This document shows, one piece after another, positions 1-27,334 of a DNA stretch of 64,000 nucleotides. Both the position numbers and the translations under genes were made by a program. The stretch is from Ancistrus triradiatus (lineage: Eukaryota > Chordata > Actinopteri > Siluriformes > Loricariidae), in the NCBI GenBank assembly GCA_025084515.1, contig JAJAGP010000221.1:496001-560000 (forward strand), in the 5' to 3' direction. A model generated the notes under the pieces. The model saw only the letters and a program-made list of their open reading frames with translations, was not told the origin of the DNA and searched no databases. Numbering within the stretch: position 1 is the stretch's first letter; every line of letters starts with the position of its first letter.

Positions 1-1164
1 TAACGTTTGTAAACAATCACTTAAATGCTGTTACACTTAATAATGTTAACATCCAAAATTATGAAGCGACATGGCTGCTCTTTTTCTGATACAGTTTGCG
101 TTTTTCCTTGTGAAAATCATTGTCAGTGAATGTTTTAGGTTCCTAGAGGTTCCTTCCATTCTGATAACTTGCTCTGTTGAGTGAAGCTAGATCTGGTGCC
201 TCTACGAAGGTCCAGCTACACGAATATAATTTTAATTCATCGCCTGGTGATACAGCAGGTCATATTGCATACTCATTGATCAGTTCGGAGTTTGATGCTG
301 ATCTTTTACTTTTAAGTGTGGAATTGGGTATGTTCTCATTTCTTACCGATCAGAACAGATGCTGATGTATTTGCTAATTAACCCGATTGATCATCAGCTA
401 TGCTGCGTTGTTGATTCGGAGATTTGGATCAGGGAAAAACGTTTTGTTCCTAAACCTAAATGGAAGTTCTTTCTTTTTCCATGATTTTCACTAATGAGAG
501 CCGAAGGAAGCCAAGTGGAGTTTATTTTTTAAAAGCCTGTGAGTCACCGAATCCCTTAGCACCTCTCCAGTCCGTTGCTGTTGTATGGTTTTATTGCGTA
601 AGTGCTCTAAGAATCTCCTTCATTAGGGTTTTATTACCGAGCGCTTTGCCCTTTGGAATATTTTGGGCTAAATAAGAACTGCAGATTCTCAGGACATCAC
701 AGCTGCTCGTAGGAGAAATGTGGCATTGTTTAAGCAGAGACGTCGTCTTCTGATGGGCCGGGAGTAGTCACACTGTGTCATTGTGCTGGTCACTTCAGAG
801 ATTGTGTGTGTGTGACAGACAGAGATGTTCTTGATTGCCAAACTGTAGTCCAATGAAGCCAGAGCTGATATAAAGTAAAACAGTGGCTTTAATCATCCTG
901 AGCTGGCATTAGCAGTGCTGTATCTGTCGGAGATACGTTGGTGTTGCGCTGACTCAAACCCTGAGGCTCTTAACTTCCCCAGAACTACGTCAGACCAGCG
1001 TGTACACAAAAAAAGTCAGAAGATTTTCCAAAAGGAACTCCATCAAACTTGGCAACAAGAATAGTGTTGAGGTTCCTTAGTTACTTGTATTTAAATAATG
1101 AAGCTAAACTTGATTGTAAAATGTAATTACAATACACTGCCCGCAATCCAATTTTCTTTTCAAC

Positions 1165-1800
1165 AATATGATATTATTTCTGAAGTGTAAACAATGTAAA
1201 ACATTGTTTTTTCTTGTAAGTTTTAGAACAATTTTAGGGAGGTTATTCTTACTAGAGAGGTTTAAAATTGTAAACAAAATGTTCTACTGTAGCTTCACCA
1301 GATCTTAAATAAGAGTTAAAACATTCCTTTTTCATTTTTGAAGAAAACAATTAAAAATCATGTGTACTTGTATAAAAAATGTAAACAAAAGAATCTTTAG
1401 TCTGCTGCAATTAAAAGAAAGTAGAATGAATTTTAAATAATGTAACTGTTTCACCAAATTTACTAAATAAACTAAATATATTGCTGTCTTAAATTCAAAA
1501 TCAAAGTAAAGTTGAAACTCAGAATTCGAATTTTTGTTCTGGAGCCCCATTCAAATTTGTTTGAAATCCAGTTAATATCAGATGCACCCTGAGTCATACA
1601 TGTACAGGTTTTAACGAATTAATATTTTGGGGCATAATAATGATTTCAAACACATTGAGATTCCACTGTAAACGAACAAGCTCACTGAGAACGGAAGGAA
1701 TCCGTCTGGTGTTTCGAAAATGCAACTGCATCAGATGCCATAAACAGAATGTGTGTCGTCACAATTTTGCATCACAATTTATCGTTACACCCAGATAACT
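1165..1800. repeat. Old interspersed repeat, copy 1 (intron 1)
   Basis: It shares a diverged series of blocks with 5340-5755 in the same order, including ctgaagtgtaaacaatg, taaacaaaatg and cttgtataaaaa. Both end near gcatc-rich sequence followed by cgttacac, which resembles the end of a hAT-type short transposon. Homology is visible by eye, but the boundaries and family are not resolved. Confidence 0.5.
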
Positions 1801-1954
1801 TTCTAAAATCTTACTGATTTTATTTTCTTATCGGGCAGCGATGGCTTAGTAATTAGGATTTGGTGCCACTGATCAGCAGGTGGACAGTGTTGGACCCTCT
1901 CTGCTTCGTGACATGGTGTCTATCTCCAAGGAACGAAGGATGGATATATATATA

Positions 1955-1995
1955 TTTCATATGGACCAATTTTTTATATATATATATATATGAAA

Positions 1996-2065
<70 letters not shown>

Positions 2066-2070
2066 ATAAT

Positions 2071-2104
<34 letters not shown>

Positions 2105-2160
2105 ATATAATATATATATATATATATATACTATATATATGAAAAATTGGTCCACGTATA
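1955..2160. repeat. TG/TA microsatellite between inverted arms
   Basis: A (GT)n run at about 1998-2057 is followed by (TA)n at about 2062-2150. On either side are inverted arms: ggaccaattttt near 1964-1975, and aaaaattggtcc near 2142-2154. The whole could fold into a long hairpin. Confidence 0.75.
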
Positions 2161-3119
2161 CCAATAAAGCTCTGATCTGCAGGGTTGGGGGACGTTAATA
2201 AAACTCTACAAATATGTTATGGACAGTTATGAAGTTTGGAATGAGATGAGTATGGACTTTGTTGCAATAATGTATTTATTATAAGATCTGTTAAATCCTA
2301 GGCCAAAACCTTTTACATCAGACATAACTAAACTCTTTTAATGTTGTACATTAGACAGTGAGCAATATAAGTATATTTTATAAAATACTAATTATAAATA
2401 TATTTTTTTTTTTAATCTTTGCAATGGTAATTGTCATTTATAGTGGATATTCTTTTATTAACATGGTGTTGTTTTGGGTTAGGTAATTCCGGATCATGAG
2501 AGTTCCAAAATACCCGACATAGAGGAATCATTATTAAATGTGGGATAGTACACCTTTTCCATGAGTTACCAAAGCTCCCTGGGGTCTTAATGAAATGTCA
2601 CCCTGTTTAACAGCACTTTTTAGAATGATCAGTTTTGAGCTCCTGTTGCTTTAAATTATTTGAAATCGTTGCCTTAATCATTAAATGATCATAACCATAA
2701 TTCAGTGTTGTATTGAGGTTATTTAATAACCTCCGGTTTATAAAGCTAACGCTGCTAATTTAATGTCACTGTATGCCCTGACTGTGAGGCAACTCAGATT
2801 CTGTATGTTCTTAGGGATTCGAATCATAGAATCTACTCTTCTCGGGACTGAATCATATGCATTCGATTCTGCACATGCGAATCAAAGCGAGAAAGACGAC
2901 CTGAATAAAAATAGGAATTGTAGACGTTAAACTAAAGGATGTAACGTTTTGTAGCTCAGATCAACTCAGAGGGACAGAAGATCTTTTAGAGGAACCAGTG
3001 AAAACTGTGGGAGGGGTTACTCAGATAATGGGTGGAGCTATGTTAATCAGTCTGTTTGTGATGCACAGATGCCCAAACGATGCCGTTTATGACCATGCGT
3101 GTGTTTTATCTCTTTCCAG

Positions 3120-17138
<14,019 letters not shown>

Positions 17139-17769
17139 CCTGGAGCAAAAAAATATGGGGGTCAAAGAGGGACGCTGACAGAGGGGTGCCTCAAAAACGT
17201 GCTCGCCCACCCTTAAAGCAGCTACAACCACCATTCGTTTACATTTTTTTTTTTTTTGTTTTTTATTGGCTTGTTTGTCGTTTTTTGGGACCATAAGGCT
17301 GATGGAATGATGAGCATCAGGAGCGTTGTTTTGGGTTGCTTGTCCCTCATGCCGGTTTTATTGGTGTGTTATTTTTCCGGAGGGAGCGCCAGGTTTACGT
17401 TGCTCGGGGAACGGACGCGTTCGTGTGGAATGAAGAAACTTGGAACAGAGAAGAAGAAATGGAGCTTCAGTTTGGACCGAAACAAAAAGCCGACCTGAAG
17501 CTGTTCATCCCCCAAAATCACCCCCTTACCCCTCTCTCTTACCCAAAACTGCAGCTGCACCTCTGTCCCATCAAACAGCCCAGCTTATGCAAAACCTACC
17601 CCACTTCACCTAAACGTCCCATTCATTCTACCTGTTCCTAATCTTCACGTGACCCTTTACCCCAGTCTTCAAACTGCCCCTGCTTATGCACTTACCACAT
17701 TCAAATCTGCCCTGTCATTCACCCCCAAATCTCACTTCATCCAAAACCTGCCCCACTTGAGTTATCCTA

Positions 17770-18415
17770 TATTCCATCTCTCTCTAAAAATAAATTTAGA
17801 TCCGCCCCGTCTCTCTAAACATAAATCTAGATCTGCCCTGTCTCTCTCTAAATCTAGATCTGCCCCCCTCTCTCTAAAAATACATTTAGATCTGCCCTGT
17901 CTCTCTCTAAAAATAAATTTAGATCTTCCCTGTCTCTCTCTAAATGTAGATCTGCCCCCCCCTCTCAAAATAAATGTAGATCTGCCCCACCTCTCTCTAA
18001 AAATAAATTTAGATCTGCCATGTCTCTCTCTAAATATAAATCTAGATCTGCCCGTCTCTCTCTAAATATAAATCTGCCCTGTCTCTCTCTAAATGTAGAT
18101 CTGCCCCCCCTCTCTCTAAAAATAAATCTAAATCTGCCCCTCCTCTCTAAATTTTAATATAAAGCTGCCCCGTCTCTCTCTCTAAATCTAAATCTGCCCC
18201 TACTTTCTCTAATTAAAATTCTAGATCTGCCCCCCCTCTCTCTAAATGTAGATCTGCCCCCCCTCTCTAAAAATAAATTTAGATCTGCCCCGTCTCTCTC
18301 TAAATCTAAATCTGCCCCTCCTCTCTAAATTTTAATCTAAATCTGCCCGTCTCTCTCCAAGTCTAAATCAGCCTCCTCTCTCTCTAAATCTGCCCGTTAT
18401 CCAGTTTGAAATCTA
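17770..18415. repeat. Minisatellite in pip4k2a 3' UTR
   Basis: About 20 variant units of roughly 28-36 bp combine ctctctctaaa, an aataaattt or tct spacer, and agatctgcccc. Units differ by spacer length and single bases. The repeat stays open in some frames for over 100 codons but has no coding features. Confidence 0.9.
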
Positions 18416-19507
18416 CCCCATTATGAACGTTATCTTTTTTTTAGCCGTTTGCTCTTTTTTGGTTTTACTCCGTTTCCTTCTGTCCCTCGTCGTCCGGTCT
18501 GCCTCTGTATAACTCTAACACCCCGGCCGTTGTTGCCCTCCCTGGCCCTCACTGTTACCCCAGACGTGCCCCGTCCCTCGTTCTGCTCTAGCACTTGTAG
18601 TGTTACGCGTTATCGTACTTTACGTTGTTTGTGACGTGGTGTTTAATCCTCTGATGTCCGACTGCAGAGAAACTCCATTCACGCTCACGAAGGAACACCC
18701 CATCCTGCTCTTTTGCATGTTCTTTACAGTGTTTCGCACGAGTGTGTGGTGTTTTTTTTTTTTTTTTAAATACTTCCTTTTTTTATGACGCAAGAAGGAG
18801 AAGCTTCGATTCTGCGGCGGAACGGACGGAGCGCTCTAACGATAACGAACTGAACTGAACTGAACTGAAGCGGAGCAACAGAATTTGGTGGCCGTCGGTC
18901 GAGTCATTCGGAAGTCTGTTACAGGAGCAACCGGACCCTTCCCGTGCCATCAGCACCTTAAACTGTTGCACTTTTTTTGTTTGTTTGTTTTTTGAACGGA
19001 TCCTGTTACATATTGCGTTGGTAGCACTATGAGGCACCGTCGGTGGATTTCGTGTCGGTTTGGACCCATAGTTTACCTCTCGCACCGGTGTAACGTTAGC
19101 TACAGTGTTCCTGGGGGTGGATTTTGGAGGGGAGGTACCGTGTATAGCGATATTATTATTTTTTAAAACCATTTGCCAGTTTTGTTCCGTGTGGTTTTAC
19201 GTTTTGAATTAACGACGCGACGTCAGAATATTTTGCACAGAACAAACGGAACGATCCCGTCGTTCCCCCCAGCTTGGTGTTTACAAGGGAAAAGAGTATG
19301 CCCCGTACCAGGTCATGACCTCAGTGTGTGGGCTCAGGTCAAAAGGATGCCTACACCATGCCCGGGGAGCTGTAGTGGCAGGAGGACTTCTTAGGATGTG
19401 GAAATTGGCAAATCGTTTGGGAGAAAATGTCGTAAATAAAATAATTCAAAATGATAGGATGATCTGATATTGAATCGATATTGATATTTTTCAACTAATA
19501 AGAAAGT

Positions 19508-19650
19508 AGGGCTGGGCGATAAAGTATATAAAATAAATTTAAAAGCAAATAAAAACAAGCAACAAAGGCAAGAAAGTTACTGCTACAAAAAGTTGACAAA
19601 CCAGTAGCTTATTAAACACATCTAAAATGTTTTCTTAATCGCCCAGCCCT
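19508..19650. mobile_element. Short hAT-like MITE in 3' UTR
   Basis: The left end agggctgggcgataa and right end ttaatcgcccagccct are inverse copies about 143 bp apart. This is the typical terminus of fish hAT-derived nonautonomous elements. Confidence 0.75.
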
Positions 19651-20760
19651 GCTACTAAATTCTAACTCAAAATCCAAATCGTCTCCTACTTCAGTGCACA
19701 TTTTCTTTTAGCAGTGCTCACATGGAGTGAAGTGTTTCTGATATGAAGAATGTTACTGTTTTTAGTTTTATGCAGTACTGTAAAAAAAAAAGAATGAAAA
19801 AAGTTTTAAACTAATAGCTGCATGTTGCATTTCTTTAGTCTGAACCCGTGTGTAACCACCTTTAAAGGAAAAAGACAAAACAAAAAAAAAAAACCCGGCG
19901 CTCTTTGCTCTTTGAGGTCGTAACTAAACCTGCTTTACTGTGTTAGCGACGTATTAGCAATGTACTACACTGTGCAGGAGTCGTGCCTTTTTAACTCCAA
20001 ATTTGAATTATTTAATTCATTTTGTATTTTTTAACCTTTTATTGTTTTTGTCCAGAGTTTAAAATGTAAAATTATTTTCTAATAATCCAATCCGGGTGGT
20101 TCATTTAAAAAGAAAAAAGCAAACCCCCCTGGTGTTCATTGCGTTTCGATTTAACTTGAATCATTAACGCGTGGAAATGAAATCTGTGAGGAGCTGAACG
20201 GGACTCATATCGTGATGTTTTTGTTTTAGTTTTTGTTGTTCATGAATTTAATCTCAGTATTATCTTTAACCAAGACTCGTTATTTTTTATCCGTTATCGT
20301 TTTTTTGTTTTTTTTGCGCGGTGATTCAGTAAGGATTTTTCTTTCTCTTGTTTGGGATAAAAGAAGAGGAACATAGACGGACAGTCCCTCACACTGGTCG
20401 TGTTTTTCACATTTACAGACAGGTTTAAAATAAATAAACCCACGTGCTTAATATTGAATATTTTGCGTGGTTCTGATCCGCCGTTAATTAAAAGCCGCTT
20501 CGTGTCGCACCTTCGGCCTTCAGATTTCAAAATCAGCAGCTCATTTAGGAACCTGTGCAAACCGTGTCGTGCTTCTCTCACCATCCTGTCTCTTTTTCGG
20601 CTCTGTGTCCTGATTTAAATCTGGTTTAAAGAGTGTGAGAGACAGAACCCCTCCGAACGAGCCTGTACAAAGAAAGAAATCAATCAATGTGTGTTATGAT
20701 GTTCAGCTGTTCAGTGTTTCTGGAAGCCACTGAAGGAGGGGTGAAGGCTCACTCAGATCT

Positions 20761-20796
20761 GATGATGATTATGATGATGATGATGATGATGATACA
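20761..20796. repeat. (GAT)n microsatellite
   Basis: About ten ATG/GAT trinucleotides with one imperfect unit, close to the end of the pip4k2a transcript. Confidence 0.9.
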
Positions 20797-20824
20797 CTCC
20801 ATTTCAGAAGCATCGCTCAAAACC

Positions 20825-20830
20825 AATAAA
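20825..20830 (+). terminator. pip4k2a: Candidate pip4k2a polyadenylation signal
   Basis: Canonical aataaa in the context ccaataaagcactttgca, followed within 60 bases by T-rich, GT-containing sequence. This suits a cleavage site near 20845. Confidence 0.5.
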
Positions 20831-21439
20831 GCACTTTGCAGTTCGTTCTGCTTCTCTCTGCTTTTTTCATTTCTGTCATCCAAGCTTGCATTGTTTGTTT
20901 TTTAATCTGCATGTTTAGGATTTAGAACATATCAGATGCAAACGTTTGGTCCCGTTCTTTAATTTGGGAAAAGAACAAGAGGCTTGTCGAATTAAATGTA
21001 ATTTGATAAATCAAATATAAGCATCTTTTTTCTTTTCTTTGCTTGACCTACAAAAGAGTAACGTGTTGCAGTTTGAGAGAGTCGGTTTAGGTTTTGGTTT
21101 TGCAGACAATTCTACATGGATCAACCCCACGGAACTAAATGTCCATGTCATCTCCTTTTGAGTTGCGGATTTGCGAAAGTCCGATTGCGCTTTCATTCAT
21201 CAATGACCCATTCTGGCTTTAAATGGAAGTTCTAGATTTAATATAGTTTTAACTGGCTAACAAACTAGTGCAGCAAAGCTTTGGGACCTTTGTGTGATTA
21301 TTTATTTATATATTTGTTTATATAGATATTTATTTCAAGCCAGCATTCTCTGTTGATAATTATACTTGAGCAAAAAACTGGATAAAAAGCGAATGGATAG
21401 AGGCGATTTAACGATAATAAATTGCACAAAAGCGACATG

Positions 21440-21810
21440 CAGTACTATGAAAAAGTCTTGGGCCAACATTAAATTAGATTGTTTTAGCAATACTGTAACG
21501 ACCATATAACTTCAAACCGAAGACATGGATTGTTTTCACTCTGTTTCCTTGTTATGCCTCCGAAAGGTGATTTCTGGGCTGCTACCCTTCCAGAAAGACC
21601 ATTCCTGATCAAGCTTGGCATCCTGATGAAGCTGCTATTCCTCAACTGTAGCCTATAGAATTTGTTTTTCTGATTATCCTTTCAGGTTTAATACTGCATA
21701 CAAATTTCCTGTATTTTCTGTTTGTGTTATAATAAAGAGACTGATAAATAATCATGTACGGTCATATGCTAATACAGCATATCTAATGGTGGCTTAAAAC
21801 TTTTGTACTG
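21440..21810. mobile_element. Short Tc1-type MITE
   Basis: The left end cagtactatgaaaaagtctt and right end aaaacttttgtactg are inverse copies with mismatches. The 371-bp interior has no transposase. Fish Tc1/mariner MITEs with cagtac-aaaagtctt termini are common. Confidence 0.65.
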
Positions 21811-24800
21811 AAATATAAGTAAATTTTTTTCCCTAGTATTATACAGCCCTGGTTCTGAATGAAACCCATCCAGTGTTTAGGTCCAGCCAAGGTAAAATCA
21901 ACAGGACCTGAATATTGACGATTGTCAGTTTGGTATATCAACAATCGTGCAATAATTCAATGAACGCAAATAAGCTCATAAAACGAAGATGTTATAAAGT
22001 ACGAGCTGTTCGAGCAGTTTCAGGCCTTCATCTTCACTGATTAACAGGTGATAAATATTTTAGAATAAATGCTATACCTTTGACGCAAACTATAACAAGC
22101 AGAGGAAAAACTGCAGGATGAATATAACGCAGACTTGTTCTGTATCTGTTCTTATTTTTAAATATTTATTATAAATATTTACTGGGTTCAAATCGACTTG
22201 GGATTCTTACAAGTCTTTATTTAATCAAAAAATATATTTGACATTTTAAAAATGTGGTATAATGTAGGTAATAAGAAGTGTTTGTTGGATCCCTGGTGGA
22301 TGAGGCCCTAGATGGTTAGATTTCTTACGAGATTAAATTCTGGGCCGGTGGACACCCAGCACAATACATTTTTGCTATCATAAATAAATAAATACATTTA
22401 AAGATTATGGTTAATACGTAGTAATTCTAGCCACAAATAAATAGGCAACGCTCCCTGTGAAAGTCTGATTGTTTTTTTATTTATTTATTTATTTAAAAAA
22501 TGCCACTTGTACGTAAAGTATCTCAAACCAGTTTAGATATAGTTTATAATACATGAATAAAATAATCTTTAAGAATTTAGGACTATTACAGAACCAGATT
22601 TATATTTTAGGTTTAAAAGATTATATTTGTGCAAAAACGCGTTTAGATTTTATGATCCTATAATGGACGCTGTTCCAAAGATTGATATTTTATATTTTGT
22701 ATAAGAATCATTTTACTTCGGAGGTTGATTTGAGATTAGCTAATAAAATAAATCCAAGAGATCGATAATAGACCACATTATACTAAACGATTTTTAGATG
22801 ATTTTAGCCTGTAATAACATCATATACACTACTACTTGTTTTTATGTTATATATAATAACTTTATGTAGCCTATATACATATAGAGTTAATTTTCCATAG
22901 ATATTGTGATTATAGAAGGTAAATCTTGTGATTATTTTGTAAATTCAGATACCAGCTGAACTCTGTGCTCACACATCACTGTGGGTCGAGACCTGTAGCT
23001 CTGAGTCTATTCCGTTCCACCTTAAATCCATAAGCCCGTCCCCTTCAGGCGGAAGCTGCACTGCTTGCTCTCACCCATAGGAGGCGCCAATAGAACGCTA
23101 AACGTGTTCCTGGCGTCGAGCCACGATGAGTCTAACGTGAAATCGAGACCTGTCACTGTTTGTCACCCTTTCTAATTAAAACGGGAGTGGAATTAAGTAT
23201 GTTTTGAAGCTTTGAGTTTAATCCATGTTTCCTTGTGAAAACGTTCCAAATTTGGCGCCAAAGCAAATGAACAAAAAAGCAGTAATAAATCGCCTCAGCT
23301 GCTACTCCTCTTCGACGCTGCGTCTGTTTTTGTGTTCGCAAATCGCAACGTTTTTATTTGGTTTTGTGACCGGGTTTGTGCCTCTGTACACATTTAAAAA
23401 GGGGAAATTGTTGTTTTTTTGGTGAACAGTCACGTGAGGCAAGGTTTAACTCGATGTGTTTTTGTCCTTCGAGTGAAAAACGGGTCTTGTTCTGGTTCGA
23501 ACAGCGGCTTATACTGAAGTGTTTAGGTACAAACAAAGATCGGATGTTCGAGCTTTATGAGCTTTATTTTCTTCCGAAGCCTCAAAATCTTTTTGTAGAA
23601 CCGAGTGAACGTGTGCGGACAGCGCGGAAAAAAAACGGGAAAAAACGCGGTCTTTATCTATCGGAGGAAAAACGCTGAAATGGGGTAACGACTCTGTAAT
23701 GTCATATTCGGCTTTTACCGAGGTTTCTCACACAGTCTGATTCGATTTTCTGAGGTAAAAAAAGATGTAGGTAGGTCTTAGGAAAGTAAAATCCATAAAT
23801 CCGACCTGAGATTTGTCTCGGTTTCGCCAAATATATCCGAAATATTTGAGTTCCCTTCAATATAATGACTGATTGAATTCGCCTCCTGCTTTTTGTTTGG
23901 TCCTGTCTACTAAAATCACGAGATATTCCTGCATTTATAAACCAAAAGCACAAAGTTCAGATTGATCGGGTTTCCCTATACATAATGAATCAATTATTAA
24001 CCGCAGTTTGCATTTTCACGTCTAGTTTAGAAACGATTCAGAAAAAGCTCCTCAACGCGATAACCTAACAAAGACTGATTAACTAATGAATCGTTTAGGG
24101 ATCGATTCTGCAACTGCTGGTGTCATAAAGAATGTAAACGACGTTAAAATATAATCAGATACTAAGAGTACTTAGTGAAACAACTTTTTTTTTTGACTCC
24201 ACAGTAATATTACACTCATGGTGAAATGGACCATGGGTGAATTTGGACTCTCTCTAAATATAAAAATAACCATTAACACATCAACTGAAGTTAACACTTT
24301 AATTAGATTGAGAAATAATAGTTCATTTTGATGTTTCTGATTCATGTTTCTGATTTCAAAAACACATCCACAAGATTCATTTCTTTAACTAAATTGGCAA
24401 CAATGTGAAAGAAATCGCGTTATAAAGTTGAAATGTGTTTTTATGGGACATGTTTCCTCAGTCCAATATCAGCAAAGGACAGAAAGGGTCACCAAAATCC
24501 TTTATATTTGTGTTCAATTCATTTTATGAATTTACATAAAATTATTTTAGGTATTTGACACCACAAATAAGCTTTACAAGGAGTGAAATCTCATTTATGT
24601 GTACATTATTTTAGGAATTCTATACAGTTCTTAACTCAAAAAAAATTTTTTTTTTTACTCTGTCTTTCTTTCTGTCCTTTTTATCAGCAGTCCAAATTTA
24701 TTTCAAACACTAAAACAAAAAGTGGTAAACACGAGAGTTAAAAAAAACTAAAGTGCAAATGCGAGGTTCCACAAAACAGCAAGAGAAAGAAGCAAAAAGA

Positions 24801-25389
24801 TCTCAGAAAGTTCTGAAATTGACTCATTTTTTGTGGTGTGTAGTTGTTCAGTGTAGATCAGAATAAAAATGGGAAGAGAATAATATTCACTTTTCAAAGT
24901 TTACATGTTTTATGGTCGTTTTTAATTATATAGATGAATGCTGTGAACAATGATATTTGCAGCAAGAGATATATATTATATATATATAATTTACCAGGAT
25001 ATATAAATTACCAGGATCACAAAAACTCTTCTCATCAGAAGCTTCGTGGAGGATTTCCTTCTGTGTTTTTTATTTTTTAGTTGTATTAATTAAAAGCTCC
25101 AATGTTACAATTTATGGCGTTAGGATTATGATAAATAAGTGACAAAAAAGAAATCACCTTATAAAATTCACCTTATATGAATATCTTTTTATCTGTAACA
25201 CATTAAATTATTGCATTAAATAATGAATATTAAATGTTCTCTTCTTTTTATATAAAGATAATCAAATTTTGCCAGAAGAATCAAAATGTTTAAAAAGAAG
25301 CTATTTATTGCTTGTTTTATTTCTCTTTCAGGCAACCCTTACACTGCATCCAAATGTTCTTAAAGCCTTAGAACACCTAGTAATTAAAA

Positions 25390-25391
<2 letters not shown>

Positions 25392-25427
<36 letters not shown>
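25392..25427. repeat. (TA)n microsatellite
   Basis: About 18 uninterrupted TA units. Confidence 0.95.
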
Positions 25428-25433
<6 letters not shown>

Positions 25434-27297
25434 GCTTTGCTTTCCAGATATATTTCAATATTATTTTTATCCACTCCAGTTTTAAAGAATGCATACGAAT
25501 AAACCAAGAAAATTAATTTATTACAAGAAGTATTAAATTTACAAACACAAATCCTATGTCTGTTCATTATTTGTTAAAATTATTTTATCTGCTGTATAAA
25601 AATCTGTTTAAGATGGTGGATTAAAACAATTTGTTTAAGTTGCTCAAGGTCTAAATATTCTTTAGAAAATATACTGAACAAAGAAACACCAGTGTTACAT
25701 TTCTTTATTGGATTTTTTTTTTTTTTTTTTTGAGAAACCACTGAGAAATCTGCAAATAAAAGCATGAAAGATAAGAATCTAAAATAAATTAAGCTTTAAG
25801 CTTTATACACAAATGGTATTTGTTCTGCATGTAGATGTTCTCTGTTAAATTGTTTAATTTTGTTACGGTATAATCAAAGCTACATTTATTTATAATATCT
25901 AATGTTTAATCTGAATTTGTTCAAATTTATTTTTTATCACTCACTATAAAAAGAAAGCATTCTGATTAAACGTCTTGATGCATGCTCAATAATCCAGATA
26001 ACAGATTCAACTTCTTGGACATTCTGATTAAATAACTCCCAGAATTTGGGATTTAGATTTGGGAATTCAATGAAAGATTACTTAAGACGAAATTTATTTT
26101 TATTGAATTCTTGATTTATTATAACCAAAGGGTAATACCAAAATATATTTTAATTGTTCAGTTTGTCTAATTTACTGCCTGGTTTTGAGTTATCTGAGTT
26201 ATAAAATAACATCCATATTTGAATTAATTTCGTCCCTTTCATAATGACTTCATCCAGTTCTGGATTGCTTATCTTTCTTTTTTTCTTTCTGACATAACAT
26301 GCCATTTAAGATTTTGTTTGCCTACTGTTTTTATGATCAGATGAAACACTCAGACAATAAGGTAATAATTTAATCTAATCTTTAATTAGAACAGATCACA
26401 GACTAATCCTCTTACTCTCGTTTTTCATTTGTATTTTTATTTTTAATGATTTATATATATTTTTGGTGTCAGATGTTCCTTTGTATATATTTTTTGCACT
26501 GCATTTGCACTTCCCATTCTCAACATGATCAGACTAGAGTCTGAGCAAAAGAAATCTGTATCTAGTCTAAAGGTCTATAATCAGGACCAATATTTTTATT
26601 AAATGATTCAGTGTTATATAGTCTGACACTGTTTGGTTAGGATTTTAGTTTCTAAGTTTGGCCAAATAAAAACGTTTAGCTGGACCCAAAGGTTATTTAA
26701 AAAAAAGAAACCATGGAAAAAAATCAAATGCACTGTGTTTAGTATTTAATATGTTTTATATGAGAGTCACAAAAACAGTTTTTTGACTTTCAGCATAGAT
26801 TAAGCTAAGCTATTCTTAGTTACCAAAGTCACTCTTTATTTTTATTTCTAACATTTCTCTTTGTTAGAATTGTTATCAGAGAGAGGGCTGAGCGCTTTCT
26901 CTTGTTAAGACGTTCATTAATATGGTTCTCTTTTTAACCTAAAAGTCACTTTTTAAATCAAAACTTCACATCACATCACGGTTTGACGTTTTTATTTAGA
27001 TTGTGTTTGTATTTCAGCTTCTTATAAATCAATATAAAAAGGCACAACCTATAAAAAACTATTTTAAAACTCTTACATTTCTAGAGTCTGATCATCTTAT
27101 CACCATTTCATATTACTGATTTATTGATTGACTGATGTATTAAACTGTAGATGTGATTTGTGGTGGCATTATTAGGACAGTTTTTGTCTTGTTTTGTGTT
27201 TTATTTTAACCTTTTTAAAGACTTTTCCTCTTTGAGAACCGAAATTGATTTGAGGATGTGGTTCATCCCTACTGAGGCCTTTCTTCGCCCCGAGGAG

Positions 27298-27300
<3 letters not shown>

Positions 27301-27333
<33 letters not shown>
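27301..27333. repeat. (TG)n microsatellite
   Basis: About 16 TG units. Confidence 0.95.

Positions 27334-27334
<1 letters not shown>

Larger units (their letters stand above)
1..3119 (+). other. pip4k2a: pip4k2a intron 1 (3' part)
   Basis: Noncoding and AT-rich. It holds an old interspersed repeat (1165-1800), a palindrome-flanked TG/TA tract (1955-2160), possible short hAT-like fragments around 2810-2960, and the acceptor at 3118-3119. The first coding exon was not found here and must lie upstream. Confidence 0.7.
17139..20850 (+). other. pip4k2a: pip4k2a probable 3' UTR
   Basis: The sequence after the stop codon has no other gene, and its composition is richer in GC than the intergenic DNA further on. 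It includes a minisatellite (17770-18415) and a hAT-like insertion (19508-19650). An earlier possible signal, aataaa, occurs near 19435. The best polyadenylation signal is at 20825. The extent is inferred, as no transcript evidence is available. Confidence 0.55.

Noticed and set aside
1834..1910. tRNA-like SINE head (gatggcttagtaattagg)
   Set aside because: Only a short A-box-like stretch is seen, with no clear B box or tail.
17649..18065. 138-codon frame with Leu/Ser-rich repeats
   Set aside because: It is the minisatellite in the pip4k2a 3' UTR read in one frame; no domain, and other frames are similarly open.
17770..18415. CRISPR-like array of ~30-bp repeats
   Set aside because: Units are degenerate, variable in length and lack constant repeats with unique spacers; the host is a vertebrate genome.
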